Source of the DNA: Jiangella endophytica
GTDB taxonomy: Bacteria; Actinomycetota; Actinomycetes; Jiangellales; Jiangellaceae
Assembly: GCF_003427025.1 (NCBI RefSeq)
Contig: NZ_QVAI01000029.1
Span: 1-54,321, forward strand
Reading direction: 5' to 3'
DNA length: 54,321 nucleotides
Shown here: one piece after another, positions 31,971 through 40,977 of the stretch
Numbering within the stretch: the stretch's first letter is position 1
Layout: each line of letters starts with the position of its first letter
Notes under the pieces: generated by a model
The model's input: only the letters and a program-made list of their open reading frames with translations
Told to the model about the DNA's origin: nothing
Databases searched by the model: none
Translations under genes and position numbers: made by a program

Positions 31971-32768
31971 TCAGAAGAACCGCGGGTCGGACCAGGTGCC
32001 GGACGCGACCATCCAGATGTAGAAGTCGGTGAAGGCCACCCAGACCAGGGACGCCCACGCCAGCTGCGCGTGCCGGCCGTTGAGCACCGACACCCCTCCC
32101 CACAGGCGGTAACGCACCGGATGCTTGGAGAAGTTGCGCAGCCGTCCGCCGATGATGTGCCGGCACGAGTGGCACGACAGGCTGTACAGCGCCAGCAGCA
32201 CCGCGTTGACCACGAGGATCAGCGAGCCCAGACCCATGTGCCCCCACTCGCCCTCGGGCGACTTGAAGCTCATCACCGCGTCGTAAGTGAGCAGCACGTT
32301 GTACGCCAGCGCGATGTACAGCGCGTAGCGGTGGATGTTCTGCAGGATCAGCGGGAACCGCGTCTCGCCGGTGTAGCGGCGGTGCGGCTCGCCGACGGCG
32401 CAGGCCGGCGGCGACATCCAGAACGAGCGGTAGTACGCCTTGCGGTAGTAGTAGCAGGTCAGCCGCAGGCTCAGCGGGATGACGAGGATCAGCACGGCCG
32501 GCGAGAACGGCCACCAGTCACCCACCCAGGTGCCCAGGTGGGCCGAGCCCTCGACGCACTCGGTGGTGACACACGGCGAGTAGAACGGCGTCAGGTACGG
32601 CTCGGCGAAGTAGTGCTGTCCGGAGAAGGCCCGGTAGGTGGCGTAGACCACGAAGGCGAGCAGCACCAGCGCGGTGAACGTGGGGTAGAGCCACCAGCGA
32701 TCCGTGCGCAGAGTGCGCGCGGCGATGCGGGCCCGGGTCGGAGACTTGATTCCGGTAGGGGCGGCCAT
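31971..32768 (-). CDS. Succinate dehydrogenase membrane anchor subunit (Sdh1 SdhC-like)
   Basis: A 265-residue integral membrane protein upstream of sdhA. Five hydrophobic segments are visible, starting with WWLYPTFTALVLLAFVVYATY (about 26-46), then PAVLILVIPLSL, RYALYIALAYNVLLTYDAVM, LGSLILVVNAVLLALYSLSCHSC and WASLVWVAFTDFYIWMV (each shorter in the membrane). Histidines at HRYALY and CHSCRH are candidate haem or quinone-site ligands. It resembles the single large anchor of mycobacterial Sdh1 rather than the paired SdhC/SdhD. Confidence 0.88.
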   Translation of the reverse strand: MAAPTGIKSPTRARIAARTLRTDRWWLYPTFTALVLLAFVVYATYRAFSGQHYFAEPYLTPFYSPCVTTECVEGSAHLGTWVGDWWPFSPAVLILVIPLSLRLTCYYYRKAYYRSFWMSPPACAVGEPHRRYTGETRFPLILQNIHRYALYIALAYNVLLTYDAVMSFKSPEGEWGHMGLGSLILVVNAVLLALYSLSCHSCRHIIGGRLRNFSKHPVRYRLWGGVSVLNGRHAQLAWASLVWVAFTDFYIWMVASGTWSDPRFF

Positions 32769-32847
32769 GTCGTCTGAATGCTCTTTTCAGAGAACGGGGG
32801 GACGGGACGGGAACGGATGCGGCCTCACGCGGCGGCGGAGCGACCGG

Positions 32848-33135
32848 TCATGGAGCTCGCCGGTCCGGGGCGCCCAGGCCCTCGTCCTCGGCGCCGGCCC
32901 ACATGCTCGGGTCGTACGGCTCGTCGGGCACGATCTCCAGCTGCCTGACCGGATGCGGCCGATGGCCTGGCTGGGGTTCGCCGAGTTCGGCGAGGTCGTC
33001 GCCGAGCCGGGCCACGTCGCTGACCAGGCGCCTGACGCCGAGGGTGTCGCCGTAATGGAGGCGCAGGGTGGCCACCGCCGCGTCGAGGACGGATACGGCC
33101 TCGGCCACTGCGGCCCGGCTCTCGGACATTCCCAT
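32848..33135 (-). CDS. Small hypothetical protein preceding the sdh operon
   Basis: A 95-residue soluble protein, mostly helical at its N-terminus (SRAAVAEAVSVLDAAVATLRLHYG broken as AVAEAVSVLDAAVATL) and acidic at its C-terminus (PDEPYDPSMWAGAEDE). ATG 33135 has GGGAGG five nt upstream. It lies 79 nt upstream of the anchor subunit on the same strand. I know of no function. Its position suggests an assembly or regulatory accessory of the succinate dehydrogenase. Confidence 0.7.
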   Translation of the reverse strand: MGMSESRAAVAEAVSVLDAAVATLRLHYGDTLGVRRLVSDVARLGDDLAELGEPQPGHRPHPVRQLEIVPDEPYDPSMWAGAEDEGLGAPDRRAP

Positions 33136-33299
33136 CACTGCCTCCCGCGAGCGTCGGCGGTCGCGATAGGCCGCAGCCTGGCACGGGTACGGCCCCGAAT
33201 CCAGGGGTTGTCTGCGATGGGATGAACATCACACGACCGTGCCCTTGATTTTCTGGACGATCTTGTTTTCAAAATAGCCGCAGCGATGCAAAGGAATGG

Positions 33300-33329
33300 T
33301 TGCAAAGAAGTCTTGGCATGCGGTACGGT
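33300..33329 (+). promoter_or_regulatory. Promoter for leaderless arsR-type gene
   Basis: TTGCAA (33300-33305), an 18-nt spacer and TACGGT (33324-33329). The predicted start falls on the ATG at 33336. TGCAAAG occurs at 33287-33293 and again at 33301-33307, a possible pair of autoregulatory half-sites. Confidence 0.4.
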
Positions 33330-33335
33330 CCGGGC

Positions 33336-33926
33336 ATGCCAGACGCCCCGAGACGCCGCATCGACGCGACCACGCTGCGTGGTCTCGCGCACCCGCTGCG
33401 GGTCCAGCTCTACGACGCGCTGGTGACGTACGGCCCGGCCACGGCGACCATGCTGGCCGAGCGGTTCGGCGAGAGCACCGGCTCGACCAGCTACCACCTG
33501 CGTCAGCTGGCCAAGCACGGATTCGTCGAGGAAGACACCGCCCGCGGCGCCGGGCGCGAGCGGTACTGGCGGGCCTATCCCGGCGGCACCGAGCTCGACA
33601 GCTACGAGCTGGCCGGCAGCGCCAGCGGCGAGGCGGCCCGGCTGGTCGTCGACGAACTCCGACGCGCGCAGTCGGCCCGCCTCGGGCACTGGCTCTCCGA
33701 CGGCTATCTCCAGGCCCCCCGCGAGTGGGGACAGGCCACCATCAACTCGACGGCACACCTGCGGCTGCGGGCCGACGAACTGGCCCGGATCAGTGCCGAG
33801 CTGGCGGCGGTCGTCGATGCTTGGCACGAGCGGGCCGTCGGCCGCGAATCCGCCACCGACGACGACGCCCGCATCGTCGAGGTGCAGATCCACACCTTCC
33901 CGGTCGCCGCTCAGGACCTGCCGTGA
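33336..33926 (+). CDS. ArsR-type winged-helix regulator
   Basis: A 196-residue regulator with an N-terminal winged helix: RIDATTLRGLAHPLRVQLYD, then ATATMLAERFGESTGSTSYHLRQLAKHGFVEED (landmarks only). The C-terminal half is helical and likely senses a ligand. No metal-binding cysteine pair is present, so it is not a classic metal sensor. ATG 33336 is chosen because it fits the leaderless promoter; an upstream start at 33300 overlaps the -35 box. It shares a GTGA junction with the MFS gene and probably represses the pair. Confidence 0.85.
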   Translation: MPDAPRRRIDATTLRGLAHPLRVQLYDALVTYGPATATMLAERFGESTGSTSYHLRQLAKHGFVEEDTARGAGRERYWRAYPGGTELDSYELAGSASGEAARLVVDELRRAQSARLGHWLSDGYLQAPREWGQATINSTAHLRLRADELARISAELAAVVDAWHERAVGRESATDDDARIVEVQIHTFPVAAQDLP

Positions 33927-35149
33927 CGGTGACCGCCGCGCCCGCCCGCGGGCTCGGCCCGGCGTTCACCCGGCTGTGGGGAGCCGCCGTCGGCGCCAAC
34001 CTGTCCGACGGGTTCGCGGCGACGGCCGCGCCGCTGCTCGCGGCGGCGCTCACGCGCGATCCCGTCCTTGTTTCCTTGGTGGGCGTCGCGCAGTTCCTGC
34101 CGTGGCTGCTGTTCGGCGTCCTGTCCGGCAGCATCGTCGACCGCTTCGACCGCCGCCGGGTGGCCGCGTTCGCCTGCGGCGTGCGGGCCGTGGTCGCCGC
34201 CGCGGTGTGCCTGCTGGTCGCCACCGACCACATGGTCATCGCCGTGCTCATCGGCGCGGTGTTCGTCTTCGGTGCGTTCGAGACGGTGGCCGACGGGTCG
34301 CTGCAGGCCATGGTGCCGGCCGTGGCCGGGCGCGACGGCCTGGTCCGGGCCAACAGCCGGTTCCAAGCCACCGAGGTCGTCGCACAGAACTTCGTCGCGG
34401 CGCCGCTGGCCGGCCTGCTGTTCGCGGTCGCGGCGGCGCTGCCGTTCGTCGTGCACTCCGCGGGCTACGCGCTGGCCGCCGTTCTCGTGCTGCTGCTCCC
34501 GCTGAGCGCCGCCCGGGCGCCGCGGGCCGCCGATGAGCCGAAGGAGCCGCTGACCCGCCGGTCGCTGGCCGAGGGCATCCGGTTCCTGCTCGGCCACCCG
34601 CTGCTGCGCCGGCTGTGGGCGGTCAACATCGTGCTGGCCGTGTTCAACTCCCTGGCTCAGGCCGTGTTCGTGCTGTACGTCCTCGACCAGCTCGGCCTGC
34701 CCGACGCCGTGTACGGGTTGTTCGCCATGGCCGCGGCGGTCGGCGCGGTGCTCGGCGCGCTGATCATGCCCCGGCTGACCCGGCGGTTCGAGCGTGGGCC
34801 GCTGATGACCACGTCCGTGCTGGTCACGGGGGCGTCGTACGCACTGTGCGGGTTCGTGGCACACCCGGCGACCGCCGCCGTCGGCATGGTCGGAGCCGGC
34901 CTCAGCGTCGCGGCCTGGAACGTCCTCAGCGTCACCACCCGCCAGGAACTGGTGCCGAGCCGGTTGCTCGGCCGCACGCACGGCGCGTGGCGGGCCTTCG
35001 GCTGGGGGCTGATGCCCATCGGCACGCTCGCCGGCGGACTACTCGGCGCGATCGACCTCCGGCTGCCCTTCATCGTCGGCGGAATCGGAATCGCGGTGGC
35101 GGCATTCGGAGTAGGGCGAACGTTTTCCGTCCTGTCCAAGACGAATTAG
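33923..35149 (+). CDS. Major facilitator superfamily transporter
   Basis: A 408-residue MFS permease with about 12 hydrophobic segments and the loop motif GSIVDRFDRRR (between helices 2 and 3), typical of proton-driven efflux proteins of the enterobactin-exporter/multidrug type. The GTG start overlaps the arsR-type stop, so they are coupled. An efflux role controlled by the upstream regulator is the simplest reading; the substrate is unknown. Confidence 0.9.
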   Translation: MTVTAAPARGLGPAFTRLWGAAVGANLSDGFAATAAPLLAAALTRDPVLVSLVGVAQFLPWLLFGVLSGSIVDRFDRRRVAAFACGVRAVVAAAVCLLVATDHMVIAVLIGAVFVFGAFETVADGSLQAMVPAVAGRDGLVRANSRFQATEVVAQNFVAAPLAGLLFAVAAALPFVVHSAGYALAAVLVLLLPLSAARAPRAADEPKEPLTRRSLAEGIRFLLGHPLLRRLWAVNIVLAVFNSLAQAVFVLYVLDQLGLPDAVYGLFAMAAAVGAVLGALIMPRLTRRFERGPLMTTSVLVTGASYALCGFVAHPATAAVGMVGAGLSVAAWNVLSVTTRQELVPSRLLGRTHGAWRAFGWGLMPIGTLAGGLLGAIDLRLPFIVGGIGIAVAAFGVGRTFSVLSKTN

Positions 35150-35161
35150 ACAGGAGAATTT

Positions 35162-35175
35162 CACGAAGGTTCGTG
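35162..35175. promoter_or_regulatory. Dyad CACGAA-gg-TTCGTG, possible operator
   Basis: A 6-bp perfect inverted repeat with a 2-nt centre, 12 nt after the MFS stop and 9 nt upstream of a -35-like TTGTGA. It could be an operator for the importer operon or part of a weak terminator. Confidence 0.3.
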
Positions 35176-35184
35176 TCCGATCCG

Positions 35185-35214
35185 TTGTGATTTCGTAGCC
35201 TGCCGACCTAGTTG
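35185..35214 (+). promoter_or_regulatory. Promoter candidate for the first importer operon
   Basis: TTGTGA (35185-35190), 18 nt, TAGTTG (35209-35214). The start would be near 35221, about 110 nt before the TTG start codon. Confidence 0.35.
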
Positions 35215-35329
35215 GGTTGCAGGTCAGTAACAGCGCGCCCGGCCACCTTGTGTGTACGTCAGTGGCGGTGATGGTCTTAGCCACACTCATTCTGCGATCC
35301 TTGCGATCCGACACACGAGGAGTCAGACC

Positions 35330-37090
35330 TTGACCACCAAGCGCAGGGGTATGGCGTTCTTCGCCGTGCTCACGGCAGGGGCGCTGGCGCTCTCTGCATG
35401 TGGCGGCGACGACGACGGCGACGGCTCCGGTAGCGGCGACACCGAGTCTCCGGGCGGCTCGTCGAGCGGCCCGATCACGGTCGCGTCCGATTCGGAGTTC
35501 ACGTCGTACAACGGCAACTCCGAGACCGGCAACGGTACCTGGAACACGTTCGTCCTCAATGGCGTTCAGGACGGCTTCTGGGACTACGGTCCGCAGGGCG
35601 AGATCGTCCGCAACGAGGCGTTCGGTACCTACGAGGTCACGTCCGAGGAACCGCTGACCGTCCTCTACACCTTCGCCGAGGACGCCGTGTGGTCCGACGG
35701 TGAGCCGATCGACTGCGACGACCTCCTGCTGGAGTGGGCGACCCAGGGCGCCGGCTACGAGACCGCGGAGATCGGCGAGGACGGCAACCCGGTCCCGCTG
35801 TTCCGGGTGCCGGGCACCACCGGCTACGACCTGGTGGCCAAGCCGACCTGCCAGCCGGGTGACAAGGAAGTCGAGTTCGTCTACTCCGAGCCGTTCGCCG
35901 ACTGGCAGCAGGTGACGAACACCAGCATGCTGCCGGCCCACATCGTGGCCGAGCAGGCCGGGATGACGGCTGAAGATCTCGTGACCGCCATCCAGAACGA
36001 CGACCTCACGGCCCTGGCGCCGGTCGGGGAGTTCTGGAACACCGGCTGGGACATGGGGCCGGGCGCGCTGCTCGACTCCGCGCTGCTCCCGGCGTCGGGC
36101 CCGTACGTCATCGACGGCTGGGAGGCCGGCCAGTCGCTGACGCTGGTCGCCAACGAGAACTACTACGGCGACCCGCCGGCCACCGACACCATCGTCATCC
36201 GGTTCATCCAGCAGGACCAGCAGGTCCAGGCACTGGCCAACGGTGAGGTCGATGTCATCGCGCCGCAGGTCAACGTCGACCTCGTGGCCTCGCTCGAGCA
36301 GCTGGGCGACCAGGTCACGGTCATCACCGGTGACGAGATGACGTGGGAGCACCTGGACTTCAACCAGACCCCGGGCGCGGTCATGGCCGACCCGAACCTG
36401 CGCCAGGCGTTCGCCATGTGCGTGCCGCGCCAGCAGATCGTCGACAACCTGATCGCGCCGGCCAACCCTGAAGCGGTCGTCATGAACCTGCGCGAGTTCT
36501 TCCCGTGGGACCCGGAGTACGACCAGGTGGTGGGCGCTGCCTACGGCGGCGAGTACGACGAGCCCGACATCGCCGGCTCGAAGGCGCTCATCGACGCCGC
36601 CGGTGCCGCGGGCACCCAGATCCGCATCCTGCGGTCCGACCCGAACCCGCGTCGCGCCGACACGGTCGCCGCGATCAAGGCGTCCTGCGACCAGGCCGGC
36701 TTCGAGATCGTCGACACCCCGACCCCCGACCTGGGCGCCGGTATCACCGACGTCACCAGCTACGAGGTCGCGCTGTTCGCCTGGGCCGGCTCCGGCGTCC
36801 TGACCTCCGGTGCCTCGCTCTACCGCACCGCTGAGGGCCAGAACCCGTACGGCTACTCCAACCCCGACGTCGACGCCGCGTGGACCGAGCTGGTCGTCAC
36901 GACCGACGAGGCCCGGCAGGTGGAGCTGCTGACCGAGATCGAGACCGACCTCTGGGCCGATCTGTTCAGCATCCCGCTGTACGCGCACCCGGGTGTCACG
37001 GCGCACGCGCCGGACGTCACGGGCGTCCAGCAGAACGCCGCCCAGACCCAGGTGACGTTCAACCTGGAAGAGTGGGCGCGTTCGTCCTGA
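35330..37090 (+). CDS. Peptide-type ABC importer substrate-binding lipoprotein (system 1)
   Basis: A 586-residue family-5 extracytoplasmic binding protein (DppA/OppA/BldKB-like). The TTG start at 35330 gives the n-region LTTKRRGMAFF with GAGGAG eight nt upstream; the lipobox is LSAC, Cys24, followed by an Asp/Gly/Ser linker. ATG 35351 is an alternative but loses the basic residues. The family signature region is seen in DAVWSDGEPIDCDDLLLEWA and in the ligand-cleft segments. First gene of a complete five-gene importer. Two stem-loops follow it, which should keep its mRNA more abundant than the permease mRNA. Confidence 0.9.
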   Translation: MTTKRRGMAFFAVLTAGALALSACGGDDDGDGSGSGDTESPGGSSSGPITVASDSEFTSYNGNSETGNGTWNTFVLNGVQDGFWDYGPQGEIVRNEAFGTYEVTSEEPLTVLYTFAEDAVWSDGEPIDCDDLLLEWATQGAGYETAEIGEDGNPVPLFRVPGTTGYDLVAKPTCQPGDKEVEFVYSEPFADWQQVTNTSMLPAHIVAEQAGMTAEDLVTAIQNDDLTALAPVGEFWNTGWDMGPGALLDSALLPASGPYVIDGWEAGQSLTLVANENYYGDPPATDTIVIRFIQQDQQVQALANGEVDVIAPQVNVDLVASLEQLGDQVTVITGDEMTWEHLDFNQTPGAVMADPNLRQAFAMCVPRQQIVDNLIAPANPEAVVMNLREFFPWDPEYDQVVGAAYGGEYDEPDIAGSKALIDAAGAAGTQIRILRSDPNPRRADTVAAIKASCDQAGFEIVDTPTPDLGAGITDVTSYEVALFAWAGSGVLTSGASLYRTAEGQNPYGYSNPDVDAAWTELVVTTDEARQVELLTEIETDLWADLFSIPLYAHPGVTAHAPDVTGVQQNAAQTQVTFNLEEWARSS

Positions 37091-37100
37091 CCGTTCGCGG

Positions 37101-37172
37101 GTCCGGCCGGGATCCCCGGCCGGACCGGCTCGATGGTTCGGGCCAGGAGCCTCGTCGCTCCTGGCCCGAACC
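37101..37172 (+). terminator. Double stem-loop between binding protein and permease (system 1)
   Basis: Hairpin A: GTCCGGCCGGG-atc-CCCGGCCGGAC (37101-37125), 11 bp. Hairpin B: GGTTCGGGCCAGGAGC (37135-37150), loop ctcgtc, GCTCCTGGCCCGAACC (37157-37172), 16 bp perfect. They lie inside the operon, so partial termination or 3'-end protection is more likely than full termination. Confidence 0.75.
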
Positions 37173-37265
37173 TTGCACCCGGTCGCGTCGTACCCCGGCC
37201 GACGATGGTGCGGACCTGACAAGGGCTGGATCTGATCTGATGACTGTCGACGGGCTGGTGTAACC

Positions 37266-38798
37266 ATGCTGGTCTTCATCGTGCGCAGGGTGATCGTCTC
37301 GTTCTTCATCCTGCTCGCCGCGACGTTCGTGATGTATCTCCTCACCGCGAACGCCGGCAATCCGCTGGGCGATCTGCAGGAGTCCCGGGCGCCGAACCGC
37401 GAGGCCCTGATCGAGGCGCGCATCCGGCTGCTGAACCTCGATACGCCGGCGCCGCTGCGCTACTTCATCTGGCTCAAGGGCGCGGCCGGCTGTCTCGCGC
37501 CGTTCGTCTTCGAGTGTGACCTCGGCCAGAGCGTCCAGGGCCAGGACGTCAGCGCGCTGCTCGGCGTGGCATTCACCCAGACGCTGCAGCTGGTCATCGC
37601 CGCCACCGTGCTGGCGATGATCCTGGGCATCACGGTCGGCATCGTCACCGCCCTGCGTCAGTACAGCGGCCTGGACTACACGGTCACGTTCAGCGCCTTC
37701 CTCTTCTTCTCGCTGCCGATCTTCTGGGTCGCGGTGCTGCTCAAGGAGTACGGCGCGATCCGGTTCAACGACTGGCTCGGCGATCCGACCGTCCCCATCG
37801 GGGTGGCGGTGGTCCTCGGCGTCGTCAGCGGGCTGTTCTGGATGATCGTCATCTCCGGCGACCGCACCAGACGTCTGACGACGTTCGCCGCGGCGTTCGT
37901 CGCCTCGGCCGGCGCGCTGTGGCTGTTGTCGGAGACCCAGTGGTTCGCCGACCCCGGCCTCGGTGTCGTCGTCATCGCCGTCACGGCCGTGGGACTGGCG
38001 TTCCTCACCACTGCCCTCGTCGCCGGCTTCACCTACCGCAACGTGCTCTACGCGGCGCTCGCGTCGGCGGGCGTCGGTATCGTCTGCCACTTCGCGCTCG
38101 ACTCCGTGCTCGACGACCCCAGCGCCATGATCATCGTGCTGCTCGCGCTGGTGACCGTCGCCGTCGGAGTGGGCCTCGGCTACGCCCTGGGCGGGCTGCA
38201 GCGCCGGCAGGCCATCCAGGCCGCCGTGCTGACCGGCCTCGGCACCGGTGCGCTGCTCTTCCTGGATCGCCTGCTCGGTGCCTGGGACACCTACTCCGAC
38301 CGCGTCAGCGGCCGGGTCATCGCCACCATCGGCGCGCGCACTCCGAACTTCCAGGGCACGTTCTGGGAGGAGGGGCTCGACCGCGCCACCCACCTGATCC
38401 TGCCCACGATCGCGATCGTGCTGATCTCGTTCGCCACCTACACCCGGTACACCCGCTCGAGCATGCTCGAGGTGCTGAACCAGGACTACGTGCGCACGGC
38501 CCGGTCGAAGGGCCTGGCCGAGCGGGGCGTCGTCGTCAAGCACGCGTTCCGCAATGCGATGATCCCGATCACGACGCTGATGGCGTTCGACTTCGCCGGC
38601 GTGCTCAGCGGCGCCGTCATCACCGAGAACGTGTTCGGCTGGACCGGCCTCGGCAAACTGTTCACCGACGCCCTGACCCGGGTCGATCCGAACCCGGTCA
38701 TGGGCTTCTTCCTGATCGCCGGCGCCGCGGCGGTGGTGTTCAACATGCTGGCGGACATCGCCTACGCATTCCTCGACCCGCGCATCCGGTTGTCGTGA
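37266..38798 (+). CDS. Peptide-type ABC permease, DppB-like with large membrane insert (system 1)
   Basis: A 510-residue inner-membrane permease. The DppB framework is clear: N-terminal VRRVIVSFFILLAATFVMYLL, TLQLVIAATVLAMILG, and at the C-terminus the EAA-like loop NQDYVRTARSKGLAERGVV, ending LADIAYAFLDPRIRLS. Family members are about 310-340 residues. Here about 185 extra residues (roughly 172-356) sit between the third and fourth helix and contain about six further hydrophobic segments (for example VAVVLGVVSGLFWMIVI, VVVIAVTAVGLAFLTTAL and MIIVLLALVTVAVGVGLGY). The reading frame is uninterrupted, so this is a real insertion. Confidence 0.88.
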   Translation: MLVFIVRRVIVSFFILLAATFVMYLLTANAGNPLGDLQESRAPNREALIEARIRLLNLDTPAPLRYFIWLKGAAGCLAPFVFECDLGQSVQGQDVSALLGVAFTQTLQLVIAATVLAMILGITVGIVTALRQYSGLDYTVTFSAFLFFSLPIFWVAVLLKEYGAIRFNDWLGDPTVPIGVAVVLGVVSGLFWMIVISGDRTRRLTTFAAAFVASAGALWLLSETQWFADPGLGVVVIAVTAVGLAFLTTALVAGFTYRNVLYAALASAGVGIVCHFALDSVLDDPSAMIIVLLALVTVAVGVGLGYALGGLQRRQAIQAAVLTGLGTGALLFLDRLLGAWDTYSDRVSGRVIATIGARTPNFQGTFWEEGLDRATHLILPTIAIVLISFATYTRYTRSSMLEVLNQDYVRTARSKGLAERGVVVKHAFRNAMIPITTLMAFDFAGVLSGAVITENVFGWTGLGKLFTDALTRVDPNPVMGFFLIAGAAAVVFNMLADIAYAFLDPRIRLS

Positions 38799-38811
38799 GG
38801 AGGACGAAACG

Positions 38812-39810
38812 ATGAGCGATCCCACGACTCCCGGCCCCGGGCCGGTCCCCGCGGCGGCCGCGGCCGCCGACGTACAGGGCATGACCGTCGTCGCGCGCAC
38901 CCAGGCGCAGATGGTCCGGCGCCGGTTCTTCCGGCACCGCGCCGCCATGGGCGGCCTGATCGCCCTGTTGCTGATCGTGCTGCTGGCGTTCAGTTCGATC
39001 GGCTTCGCCAACGTCCCGGGCTGGTGGGACAAGGACTACTGGTCCATCGCCACCGTCGAGAACGGCGGCCGGCCGACCCTGAGCGTCATCCCGACCTGGC
39101 TGGGCGGCAGCGGTGTCCACCTCGGCGAGCACCCGTTCGGGCAGGACAACGTCGGCAAGGACTACTTCGCGCTGACCATGCGCGGCGTGCAGCAGTCGAT
39201 CACGATCGCGTTCATCGTCGGCATCGTCGGAACCGTCATCGGCACGCTGGTCGGCGCGACCGCCGGCTACTTCCGCGGCCGGGTCGAGGCGGTGCTGATG
39301 CGCTTCACCGACGTCATGATCACCATCCCGCTGCTGGTCGTGGCCGCGGTCCTCGGCCGTCGCTACGGCGACTCCGGCATCGTCGTGCTGGGTCTGGTCA
39401 TCGGCCTGGTCACCTGGACCAACCTGGCCCGCCTGGTGCGTGGCGAGTTCCTGGCGTTGCGCGAGAAGGAGTTCGTCGAGGCCGCCCGCGCCGCCGGCAC
39501 GTCGGCGCGCCGCATCATCGTCAAGCACATGCTGCCGAACATCATCGGCGTCATCATCGTGAGCGCCACGCTGGCCGTCGCTGCGGCCATCCTGCTCGAG
39601 GCGGCGCTGTCGTTCCTGGGCTTCGGCGTGCGTGACCCGGACACCTCGCTGGGCCGGCTGATCAGCCTCTACCAGTCGGCGTTCTCCACCAGACCGTGGC
39701 TCTTCTGGTTCCCGGGCGTGTTCATCATCGCGATCGCCCTGTCGGTGAACTTCATCGGCGACGGCCTGCGCGACGCCTTCGACCCTCGACAGAACCGGGT
39801 GCGTGACTGA
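38812..39810 (+). CDS. Peptide-type ABC permease, DppC-like (system 1)
   Basis: A 332-residue permease, second membrane subunit. The helix after the leader (GGLIALLLIVLLAF), GQDNVGKDYFALTMRG in the outer loop, and the EAA loop LREKEFVEAARAAGTSARRI are family features. The end reads FIGDGLRDAFDPRQNR. GGAGG precedes the ATG. It pairs with the upstream DppB-like subunit to form the pore and shares one base with the next gene. Confidence 0.92.
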   Translation: MSDPTTPGPGPVPAAAAAADVQGMTVVARTQAQMVRRRFFRHRAAMGGLIALLLIVLLAFSSIGFANVPGWWDKDYWSIATVENGGRPTLSVIPTWLGGSGVHLGEHPFGQDNVGKDYFALTMRGVQQSITIAFIVGIVGTVIGTLVGATAGYFRGRVEAVLMRFTDVMITIPLLVVAAVLGRRYGDSGIVVLGLVIGLVTWTNLARLVRGEFLALREKEFVEAARAAGTSARRIIVKHMLPNIIGVIIVSATLAVAAAILLEAALSFLGFGVRDPDTSLGRLISLYQSAFSTRPWLFWFPGVFIIAIALSVNFIGDGLRDAFDPRQNRVRD

Positions 39811-40976
39811 TGACGACTCCAGGCATGCCGATCGGCTCCCCACTGCCCGACCCCGCCGCGGGCCAGGGCGGGCTGGACCAGCCCGCCGTCACCGAGTCCG
39901 CCGCCGAGGTGCACGTCGCCACCAAGCTGGAGGAGACCTCCGGCCCCGGTCAGACGGAGGTGCTGCGGGTCGAGGACCTCACCGTCTCGTTCCCCACCGA
40001 CGACGGCCTGGTCCGCGCGGTGCGCGGCGTCTCGTACGCCGTCCACGAGCGCGAGGTGCTGGGCATCGTGGGTGAGTCCGGTTCGGGCAAGTCGGTGTCG
40101 TCGATGGCGGTCATGGGACTGCTGCCCAAGTCCGCCCGCATCGCCGGCAAGATCCTCTACCGCGGCGACGACCTGCTGAAGAAGTCGCCGAAGCAGCAGC
40201 GGGCGCTGCGCGGCAAGAAGATCGCGATGATCTTCCAGGACCCGATGACGGCGCTGAACCCGGTCTACTCCATCGGCGACCAGCTGGCCGAGGCGGTGCT
40301 CTCGCACGAGATCATGCCGCGCAAGCAGGCGCTCGCCCGGGCCGAGGACATGCTGGCGCTGGTCGGCATCCCGCAGCCGAAGAAGCGGCTGGACAACTAC
40401 CCGCACGAGTTCTCCGGCGGCATGCGGCAGCGCGCGATGATCGCGATGGCGGTCATCAACAACCCCGACGTCATCATCGCCGACGAGCCCACCACGGCCC
40501 TCGACGTCACCGTCCAGGCGCAGATCCTGGAGACGCTGGTGCAGGTGAAGGACGAGGTCAACGCGGCCATCGTGCTCATCACGCACGACCTCGGCGTGGT
40601 GGCCGGCATGGCCCACCGCGTCCTCGTCATGTACGCGGGCAAGCCGGTCGAGATCGCCGAGACCGACCGCATCTTCTATCAGCCGCGGATGCCGTACACC
40701 GCGGGGCTGCTGGGCTCGATCCCGGCGCTGGAGAGCGGCGGCTCGGGATCGCGGTTGCGGCCGATCGTCGGCACCCCGCCGTCGTTGATCAACCTGCCGA
40801 AGGGCTGCCCGTTCTCGCCGCGCTGCCCCTTGGCCACCGACGTCTGCCACGAGTCGGAGCCGGCTCTGGAGCCGACGGACGAGTTGGGCCACGTGGCGGC
40901 CTGCCACCACTGGGACCAGCTCGCCGACGTCGACGACCCGACAGTGTTCTTCCGCACGGAGAGCGAGGCGGTCTGA
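39810..40976 (+). CDS. Peptide-type ABC ATPase, DppD-like (system 1)
   Basis: A 388-residue ATPase. A 50-residue Pro/Gly/Ala-rich extension precedes the ATPase core. Walker A is GESGSGKS (88-95), the signature FSGGMRQR, Walker [13 protein letters not shown], and the H-loop ITHDLG. The C-terminal cysteine-rich motif [14 protein letters not shown] is the usual oligopeptide-transporter tail (possible FeS or structural). It overlaps the DppC stop (TGATGA) by one base. Partner of the DppF-like gene that follows. Confidence 0.93.
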   Translation: MTTPGMPIGSPLPDPAAGQGGLDQPAVTESAAEVHVATKLEETSGPGQTEVLRVEDLTVSFPTDDGLVRAVRGVSYAVHEREVLGIVGESGSGKSVSSMAVMGLLPKSARIAGKILYRGDDLLKKSPKQQRALRGKKIAMIFQDPMTALNPVYSIGDQLAEAVLSHEIMPRKQALARAEDMLALVGIPQPKKRLDNYPHEFSGGMRQRAMIAMAVINNPDVIIADEPTTALDVTVQAQILETLVQVKDEVNAAIVLITHDLGVVAGMAHRVLVMYAGKPVEIAETDRIFYQPRMPYTAGLLGSIPALESGGSGSRLRPIVGTPPSLINLPKGCPFSPRCPLATDVCHESEPALEPTDELGHVAACHHWDQLADVDDPTVFFRTESEAV

Positions 40977-40977
40977 C

